Part shown: positions 34,700 to 40,719 of the stretch, piece after piece
Layout: each line of letters starts with the position of its first letter
Position numbering within the stretch: the first letter of the stretch is position 1
Assembly (NCBI RefSeq): GCF_004323185.1
Contig: NZ_NAPS01000001.1
Coordinates: forward strand, 3,133,606 to 3,174,324
Reading direction: 5' to 3'
Length of the DNA: 40,719 nt
From: Westiellopsis prolifica IICB1
GTDB lineage: Bacteria > Cyanobacteriota > Cyanobacteriia > Cyanobacteriales > Nostocaceae
Program-made: the position numbers and the translations under genes
The notes under the pieces: model-generated
Database searches by the model: none
Seen by the model: only the letters and a program-made list of their open reading frames with translations
What the model was told of the DNA's origin: nothing

Positions 34700-37600
34700 A
34701 TGCCATCAGTATTTGACCAGCAACAGCTCGGTCAAACGCTCACCCGTGTTTTGGGTGAAAAGCTTGCTAATCAAGAAATGCAAAGCTGCATCAAGGCGGT
34801 AGAAATAATCAAACCGCCCGTAGCAAAGCTTTTTTGGCAAGCGACGACAGGAAAAGCAGGAATTTATCTTGTCTTAACGGGTAAAGTGCGGCTATTAGAT
34901 CGCTCAAACAACTTAATTACCACCCTCAATCCCGGAGAAGGATTTGGTGAAGCGAGTTTGTTTGCAAAAGAACAATGGCTTCCCTATGCTGCTAGAGCTT
35001 CTTCTAACTTGCAAATTGCTTATTTGCCAAGCGACGTTTTGCAAGGTTTGATCAGTAAGCATCCTCGGATTAGCGATCGCCTCAGAAAACAAGCAGAAAT
35101 GTGGGATTTAATGCTCACTTTGCTGCATCAATATCAAGAACAAAACAGTACCTCTGGTGAAGGTATACTCCAAGCCTTATCTGTATTTGAGCGACATGAT
35201 TTAGAATTGGGCAGTGTTGACGCCAAACTCCGCCAAGATAGTAAACTGTGGCTGGTGCATCGGGGAGAATTACAACATCCCGATGGTCGTTTTTTAACTG
35301 CTGGAAACATCTATGAAATATCCCGCGCGGACGATTTGCAGGTTACACAACCAAAAACAATTGCATATACTCTCAGTCATGGAAATTGGGAAATAGCTCT
35401 GCAACACTGGTCTGACTTAGCCCAATTAATTGACTCAAAAGCTGGTTCAGCTACGACACAAAGACCTATTGAGAACAGAAAAGTCATTCCTTTTCCCTCA
35501 ACAGAATCGTCCACAGCACCAAAACCAAAAAAACGCCAATCTTATTTTCCCAGTCCCCAAGTAAGATTTGGGCAACTTTGGGGACACATCATTCGGCGCT
35601 ATCCTTTTTCCGCTCAACAAAGCGCCTCGGATTGTGGTGCAGCTTGCTTGGTAATGATTAGTCGTTATTGGGGCAAGCAGTTTAGTATTAGTTTATTGCG
35701 AGATTTAGCCAGCACTAACCGTAGTGGTGCTTCCATCAAAGGTCTAGTCGCCGCAGCAGAAAGTATCGGCTTTTCTACCCGACCTGTAAAAGCTAGTCTC
35801 AATCAATTAGGACAACAATCATTACCAGCAATTGCCCATTGGGAAGGCAAACATTATATAGTTGTCTACGAAATCAACAAAAAGCAAGTCATTGTCTGCG
35901 ATCCCGCAATTGGACAACGTAGTCTCACCCACGAAGAATTCCAAGCTAATTGGACGGGCTATGCGTTGTTATTGGAACCAACAGTCGGATTAAAAGAAAC
36001 TCCAGAAGCCAATCAACCATTTTGGCGATTTTTTGATTTAGTCAAACCTCATACAGTTGTATTGGTAGAGGTGTTTGTTGCTTCGGTCTTGATTCAGTTA
36101 TTTGGGTTAATAACACCACTATTTACTCAACTACTATTGGATCGAGTCGTTGTCCAAGGTAGCACCTTGACCTTAAACGCTGTCGGTTTGGGGTTAATTA
36201 TTTTTGGTTTATTTCGTGTCGCCATCAGCGCCCTACGACAATATTTATTAGATCATACAGCTAACCGGATAGGCGTCGCCTTAATGGTGGGTTTTATTAA
36301 ACACACTTTTCGTTTACCTTTAGCATTCTTTGAATCTCGATACGTTGGTGATATTGTTTCTCGCGTCCAAGAAAACCAAAAAATTCAGCGCTTTTTAACA
36401 GGAGAAGCACTGACAATTGTTCTGGATTTATTAACAGTATTTATCTACATCGGATTGATGTTTTGGTATAGTTGGCAACTAGGATTACTGGTGCTTTTAG
36501 TTGTACCACCATTTGTTTTAGTTGCGCTGATTGCCACACCTTTTTTACGCTTAATATCCAGAGAAATTTTTACGAGTTTAGCAAAAGAAAGTAGCTACCT
36601 GATCGAATCACTAACCGGGATTCGGACAATCCGTTCCATGGCGATTGAGCAGACAGTCCGCTGGCGTTGGGAAGAACTGCTCAATCAATCAGTGAAAAAG
36701 AATTTTGCCGGTCAAGTGATTGGTGTACGATTGCAACTTGTAAGTACTACCATTGAAACTTTAGCAACCACAATTTTACTTTGGTTTGGCGCATGGCAAG
36801 TCATCCAAAACCAACTAACGATTGGGCAATTAGTTGCTTTTAATATGTTGTTGGGTCAGGTAATTCAGCCTTTTCGACGATTAATTGTCCTGTGGAATCA
36901 ACTACAAGAAGTAGTGATTTCTACAGAACGGATTAACGATGTTCTGGAAGCCGAACCAGAAGAAGACTTAAGCACCTCAGCCAAGCAAATGCTTCCCGAA
37001 ATGATTGGTAGTGTTCGCTTTGCGGGAGTAACTTTCCGTTATCATGCCGACAGTGAATATAACATCCTGGAAAATCTTAGCTTTGAAATCAAGCCAGAAC
37101 AAACAGTAGCCCTTGTTGGACGTAGTGGTTCTGGGAAAACCACCCTCTCAAAACTCATATTAGGTTTATACCCACCGACAGATGGCAAAATCTTAATCGA
37201 TGAGCAGGATATCACATCTGTTTCTTTGCGATCGCTACGACAACAAATCGGAGTAGTTGACCAAGATACCTTTTTGTTTGGTGGAACTATTCGCGAAAAC
37301 CTGAGCATTGCTCACCCCCAAGCCACCCTAGAAGATATTATCCAAGCTGCAACCATTGCTGGTGCAGATGAATTTATTCGCCGACTACCGATGGGTTATG
37401 AAACTCAAATTGGTGAAGGTGGTGGTTTGCTCTCTGGTGGACAACGCCAACGACTGGCGATCGCCAGAGCTTTAGTTGGTAATCCCCGCTTATTAATTTT
37501 TGATGAAGCGACGAGTCATTTGGATACAGAATCAGAGCGGATCATTCAAAACAATCTCAAAACGATTCTGACTGGGCGTACAAGTATTATTATTGCTCAT

Positions 37601-37744
37601 CGCCTCTCAACAATTCGCAATGCGGATTTAATTCTGGTTTTGGATCGTGGTGTGTTGATAGAAAGCGGTACTCATGATGAATTGATCAACGCCAAAGGAC
37701 ATTATTTTTATCTCAACCAACAACAACTTGCTCAGGTTGGTTAA
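34700..37744 (+). CDS. C39-peptidase ABC exporter with N-terminal cNMP-type domain
   Basis: 1014 aa. Residues ~15-135 form a cyclic nucleotide-binding-like domain (IYLVLTGKVRLL, NPGEGFGEASLF), and ~155-235 may be a second degenerate copy. A linker (250-295) leads to a C39 peptidase domain (~300-427) with Q306, C312, H385 and D401. Membrane helices span ~450-720. The ATPase has GRSGSGKT (807-814), LSGGQ (911-915), LLIFDE (931-936) and H967. Such transporters cut double-glycine leaders and export the peptide core. The HlyD adaptor follows at once, and double-glycine peptide genes lie at 40621 and 10481. Confidence 0.93.
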   Translation: MPSVFDQQQLGQTLTRVLGEKLANQEMQSCIKAVEIIKPPVAKLFWQATTGKAGIYLVLTGKVRLLDRSNNLITTLNPGEGFGEASLFAKEQWLPYAARASSNLQIAYLPSDVLQGLISKHPRISDRLRKQAEMWDLMLTLLHQYQEQNSTSGEGILQALSVFERHDLELGSVDAKLRQDSKLWLVHRGELQHPDGRFLTAGNIYEISRADDLQVTQPKTIAYTLSHGNWEIALQHWSDLAQLIDSKAGSATTQRPIENRKVIPFPSTESSTAPKPKKRQSYFPSPQVRFGQLWGHIIRRYPFSAQQSASDCGAACLVMISRYWGKQFSISLLRDLASTNRSGASIKGLVAAAESIGFSTRPVKASLNQLGQQSLPAIAHWEGKHYIVVYEINKKQVIVCDPAIGQRSLTHEEFQANWTGYALLLEPTVGLKETPEANQPFWRFFDLVKPHTVVLVEVFVASVLIQLFGLITPLFTQLLLDRVVVQGSTLTLNAVGLGLIIFGLFRVAISALRQYLLDHTANRIGVALMVGFIKHTFRLPLAFFESRYVGDIVSRVQENQKIQRFLTGEALTIVLDLLTVFIYIGLMFWYSWQLGLLVLLVVPPFVLVALIATPFLRLISREIFTSLAKESSYLIESLTGIRTIRSMAIEQTVRWRWEELLNQSVKKNFAGQVIGVRLQLVSTTIETLATTILLWFGAWQVIQNQLTIGQLVAFNMLLGQVIQPFRRLIVLWNQLQEVVISTERINDVLEAEPEEDLSTSAKQMLPEMIGSVRFAGVTFRYHADSEYNILENLSFEIKPEQTVALVGRSGSGKTTLSKLILGLYPPTDGKILIDEQDITSVSLRSLRQQIGVVDQDTFLFGGTIRENLSIAHPQATLEDIIQAATIAGADEFIRRLPMGYETQIGEGGGLLSGGQRQRLAIARALVGNPRLLIFDEATSHLDTESERIIQNNLKTILTGRTSIIIAHRLSTIRNADLILVLDRGVLIESGTHDELINAKGHYFYLNQQQLAQVG

Positions 37745-37873
37745 GATGCAAATTTTTCCTTTTCCTAACCTTTATTCAAACCAAGGGTGCAAACAAGATA
37801 TAGTACCAAATAATTTCTCTCAAGGTACAGAGCAAGCAAATTTCATGAGTTGGGTCAATTCCATTTTCCAAAG

Positions 37874-37901
37874 TCCAAAATCCAAAATCCAAAATCCAAA
37901 A
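37874..37901. repeat. Heptamer tandem repeat (TCCAAAA)x4
   Basis: Four 7-bp units in the 179-bp gap between the exporter and the HlyD gene, ending 22 bp before the HlyD start. Similar CCAAAATCC repeats occur at 210-238. Confidence 0.9.
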
Positions 37902-37923
37902 TTGTTTGACAGGGTACACAAGT

Positions 37924-39471
37924 ATGGCTAATTTATCCAACAACTTACCGTCCATATCGGCAAACAATCAAACAAATGGACGTCGTAATAGATCCGCTGA
38001 AGATAGGGAATTCGAGCAAGCAAATTTTGCAGAAACAGAAGCAAATGATTGGTATTATGGCACAGAAGAACTTTTAGATGCCTTACCCAAGCGTTGGACA
38101 CGTTCTTCACTATATTTTTTAGTCAGTTTTGCTGTTGTCGTTTTACCTTGGGCAGCATTTTCTCAAGTGGATGAAACAGGAAACGCCAGAGGACGGATAG
38201 AACCACTCGGAAAAACGCGAAAATTAGACAGTCAAGTTGGTGGTAGTGTTGTCGCCGTTAAGGTCAAAGAAGGAGATACAGTTAGAGCCGGACAAGTTTT
38301 AGTTGAGTTGGAATCAGATGTGCTGCGAACTGATTTACAACAAGCAAAAACAAAGCTCGAAGGATATCAAAATCGGTTAGTACAATTTGAGTTACTTAAA
38401 AACCAGATACTCTTAACAAATAGCGTTCAACAACAACAAAATAAATCTCAAGAATTAGAAAAACTTTCACAAATCAATCAAGCACAGCAAGAGTTAAGTG
38501 CAAAAGAGAGTACTTATAACTCTCAAAAAATCGAAAAACTAGCTTTAGTTGATCAAGCAAAGCAGAATATTTCTAGTACCCAGACTCTTAATGAAATAGC
38601 TAAAATTCGTTTATCTCAGGATCTCAACGAGGCTCAACGTTTTCAAAGATTGCTAAATGAAGGCGTTGTTCCTCAAACGAAAGTTGTAGAAGTAACAAAG
38701 GAAGCACAAGAAAGTCAACAATTACAAGCAAAAGCTCAATCTGATGCCAAACAAGCCGAATTAAGTTACAAAGAAGAAGCTAGTCGTTATCAAACTGTAA
38801 TTAACCAAGCAAAAGCAGAGATTGAACAAGCTAAACTACGTTTGCAAGAACAGCGCAGTAGTTATTCAAGTGTAGTGGAAGCAGGAAGAATAGCTGTTCT
38901 CAAAAATCAGCAACAACTCAAAGATTTACAATCACAAGTTGCTGAGTTGCGATCGCTCATCGCTCAGAGTCGAAGCGAAATTCTATCATTAAATATTCAG
39001 TTACAGCAACGTGTTATTAGATCGCCAATTAATGGTGTAATTTATGAATTGCCGATAGAAAAACCCGGCGCTGTCGTCCAAGCTGGTCAAGAAGTTGCTC
39101 AAATTGCACCTAGTAATTCTGATTATATACTCAAGGCACAAATGCCTAGCCAAGAAAGCGGTTTCTTAAAGGTGGGAATGCCTGTCAAAATTAAATTTGA
39201 TGCCTATCCTTTCCAGGATTATGGAGTTGTCAAAGGAGAAGTGCGTTGGGTTTCACCAGATTCAAAAATTGTCGAAACTCCTCAAGGTAATATTGAAGTT
39301 TTTGATGTCGAAGTTACCTTAGATAAACCTTATATCCAAACAGGGGATAAACGTATTCTCCTCACCCCAGGTCAAACAGCAACCGCAGAGGTAATTGTTC
39401 GTCAACGTCGTCTGGCTGATTTTATTTTAGATCCGTTTAAGAAACTGGAAAAAGGTGGATTGGAGCTGTAG
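37924..39471 (+). CDS. HlyD-family membrane fusion protein
   Basis: 515 aa from ATG 37924 (AGGG box upstream; TTG 37906 is less likely). A cytoplasmic tail of ~58 aa precedes one membrane helix (61-80). A lipoyl-like half (GGSVVAVKVKEGDTVRAGQV) at ~106-125 leads into a long coiled coil (~133-350, rich in Gln/Glu/Lys) and back to the second lipoyl half (VIRSPINGVIYEL) and a beta-barrel. It should connect the C39 ABC exporter to an outer-membrane channel (TolC/HgdD type), which is not in this window. Confidence 0.92.
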   Translation: MANLSNNLPSISANNQTNGRRNRSAEDREFEQANFAETEANDWYYGTEELLDALPKRWTRSSLYFLVSFAVVVLPWAAFSQVDETGNARGRIEPLGKTRKLDSQVGGSVVAVKVKEGDTVRAGQVLVELESDVLRTDLQQAKTKLEGYQNRLVQFELLKNQILLTNSVQQQQNKSQELEKLSQINQAQQELSAKESTYNSQKIEKLALVDQAKQNISSTQTLNEIAKIRLSQDLNEAQRFQRLLNEGVVPQTKVVEVTKEAQESQQLQAKAQSDAKQAELSYKEEASRYQTVINQAKAEIEQAKLRLQEQRSSYSSVVEAGRIAVLKNQQQLKDLQSQVAELRSLIAQSRSEILSLNIQLQQRVIRSPINGVIYELPIEKPGAVVQAGQEVAQIAPSNSDYILKAQMPSQESGFLKVGMPVKIKFDAYPFQDYGVVKGEVRWVSPDSKIVETPQGNIEVFDVEVTLDKPYIQTGDKRILLTPGQTATAEVIVRQRRLADFILDPFKKLEKGGLEL

Positions 39472-39605
39472 TTAATTATAGGCAATCACCATGTAATAAT
39501 TAGCAGTTAGTTGCTATCATTAGCTATGAGTTATTTGAGAGATATTAACTGTTAAGCAACGATTGACTTGACGCAAACTTTGTAATTGGAATTCAGAATT
39601 TCACC

Positions 39606-40385
39606 ATGTCGAAAGAGTTAAAAATTTCCAGCGTAGATATTTTGCAGCAAATCAAACTCTCCTGCCAAATTCCAGAATTAGTACAAGCGATCGCCAATCG
39701 CAAAATTGTTGCTGATGCTGCAAATCAAGCAGGGATAAAAATTGAAACCATAGAACTACAAAAAGCAGCAGATAATTTGCGTGTCGCTAATAAACTACTC
39801 AAAGCAGAAGACACTTGGGCATGGCTGAAAAAACATCATCTTGCAGTAGAAGAATTTGAACTATTAGCAGAAACGAATTTGCTTTCTGCAAAACTAGCAA
39901 ATCATTTATTTGCTGATAAAGTTGAACCGTTCTTTTATGAAAATCAACTCAATTACATAGCTGCGGCTATCTATGAAGTTGTTTTAGATGACGAGGACTT
40001 AGCTCTAGAACTGTTTTATGCCCTTCAAGAAGGCGAAATTAGTTTTGCAGAAATCGCTCGTCAATACATTCAAAACCCAGATTTACGCCGTGCTGGTGGA
40101 TATCTTGGTGTGAAAACTCGCACTGAATTACGTCCAGAAATTGCTGCGGCTGTTTTTGCTGGCAATCCACCAGGAGTAATTAAGCCTATTGTTACTCCCA
40201 AAGGAGTTCATTTAATCTGGGTGGAAGAAATCATTCAACCTCAATTAAGTGAGTTAATGCGACTCAAAATTCTCAGTGACTTATTTGCTAATTGGTTAAA
40301 ACAACAAAGTTCTACATGCAATATCACTGTAGATTTAGACTCAGAGCATAATTCTTCAGCAAAAGAACTGTTGAAACAAGCTTAA
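39606..40385 (+). CDS. Parvulin-type peptidyl-prolyl isomerase (cytosolic)
   Basis: 259 aa with a SurA/PrsA-like N-terminal helical part (~10-110) and a parvulin domain (~118-210): SFAEIARQY, AGGYLGVKTRTEL, and PIVTPKGVHLIWVEEI. No signal peptide, so unlike SurA it should act in the cytoplasm. Genes of this type sit next to C39/HlyD exporters in cyanobacteria, where they may help keep precursor peptides export-ready. It is 134 bp after the HlyD gene, and two hairpins follow it. Confidence 0.85.
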   Translation: MSKELKISSVDILQQIKLSCQIPELVQAIANRKIVADAANQAGIKIETIELQKAADNLRVANKLLKAEDTWAWLKKHHLAVEEFELLAETNLLSAKLANHLFADKVEPFFYENQLNYIAAAIYEVVLDDEDLALELFYALQEGEISFAEIARQYIQNPDLRRAGGYLGVKTRTELRPEIAAAVFAGNPPGVIKPIVTPKGVHLIWVEEIIQPQLSELMRLKILSDLFANWLKQQSSTCNITVDLDSEHNSSAKELLKQA

Positions 40386-40399
40386 ATCTGGGAAAGTCA

Positions 40400-40430
40400 G
40401 ATCCCCGACTTCTTAAAGAAGTCGGGGATC
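40400..40430. terminator. Family A palindrome acting as terminator
   Basis: GATCCCCGACTTCTT and its exact inverse AAGAAGTCGGGGATC separated by one base, followed by TTGTTGT. It lies 15 bp after the isomerase stop and probably ends that transcript. Confidence 0.75.
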
Positions 40431-40477
40431 TTGTTGTCCACACTTGACAAGATTAAATATGCCAAATAATATAAAGT

Positions 40478-40511
40478 GGTGTTGTAAAAAGTTAAAACTT
40501 TTCGCAACACC
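40478..40511. terminator. Hairpin between convergent genes
   Basis: GGTGTTG (40478-40484) pairs with CAACACC (40505-40511), with an inner AAAAGTT/AACTTTT. It could end the minus-strand peptide transcript or the plus-strand operon. Confidence 0.55.
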
Positions 40512-40620
40512 GTAAATACCTTACCTTACACAAAAAAGAGTATTCAATTTTAGCTGAGATTTACTTGTGGTTGTAAAATAAAATTTTGTTTAACAACCAC
40601 AGCAAATTTATATTCAGAAA

Positions 40621-40719
40621 TTAGAGTGCAGCAACTGCGTTAATACCATATTGGATTAAGCCTACAAATGCATTTAACTTCTTGGTTTCAAAACCTTCTC
40701 CCAATACAGCTAGTCCACC
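40621..40719 (-). CDS. Double-glycine peptide precursor (partial, cut by window edge)
   Basis: The minus strand from the edge reads GG-LAVLGEGFETKKLNAFVG then LIQYGINAVAAL and stop (TAA at 40623-40621). The first two residues seen are a Gly-Gly pair, where a leader would be cut, so the window holds the whole predicted core (~30 aa) but not the leader. The end KKLNAF..LI.YGINAVAAL closely resembles the end of the peptide at 10481-10690 (KKIDAI..IT.ASINAIASL). The gene is convergent with the export operon. Confidence 0.65.
   Translation of the reverse strand, partial: GGLAVLGEGFETKKLNAFVGLIQYGINAVAAL

Overview
The window looks like chromosomal DNA of a filamentous, probably heterocyst-forming cyanobacterium (Nostocales). 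The evidence is moderate-to-low GC, many HIP1 octamers (GCGATCGC), an FtsH3/Slr1604-type protease, a mycosporine-like amino acid (MAA) cluster of the mysA-B-C-E type, and gaps crowded with heptamer repeats and palindromes. I cannot name the species from sequence alone.

Layout. 1-416: 3' end of a 23S rRNA gene, a 5S rRNA gene and a terminator, so the window starts at the end of an rRNA operon. 417-2925: a protealysin-like M4 metalloprotease followed by its probable cognate inhibitor (emfourin family), with a terminator-like hairpin between them. 3032-9872: four minus-strand genes: a cobalamin/Fe-type binding protein, a secreted trypsin-like protease fused to TPR repeats, a secreted nucleosidase-like protein and a B12-binding radical SAM enzyme. 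10481-10690: a small double-glycine (bacteriocin-like) precursor peptide. 10997-14635: ftsH, a class IV aminotransferase (PabC-like) and a TPR-like membrane-anchored protein, all on the minus strand.

15741-22535 is the MAA sunscreen cluster. MysA makes the demethyl-4-deoxygadusol ring, MysB O-methylates it, MysC (ATP-grasp) adds glycine, and MysE (A-T-TE NRPS) adds a second amino acid. The MysE adenylation pocket read by alignment is D-V-W-H-I-S-L-I-D-K, a serine code, so the expected product is shinorine. A MITE-like element sits between mysC and mysE. 22863-27316 is a Gld-like ABC-2 export system (ATPase, permease, GldG-like protein, DUF4340 protein) whose gene junctions carry palindromic repeats.

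27368-29594 holds nested palindromes, a 21-bp tandem array and a CRISPR array of 23 repeats with no cas genes in the window. The array is probably read on the minus strand, with a leader to its right that carries a distinctive inverted repeat. 30275-33178: purU, an EamA transporter with two CIRCE-like operators upstream, and a small unknown protein. 34075-40719 is a peptide-export locus: an HTH protein resembling the DNA-binding half of an IS630 transposase, a C39-peptidase ABC exporter with an N-terminal cyclic-nucleotide-type domain, an HlyD adaptor, a parvulin-type isomerase, and (minus strand, cut by the window edge) a double-glycine peptide whose C-terminus resembles that of the peptide at 10481. 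The two peptides and the exporter are the best candidate here for a little-described system.
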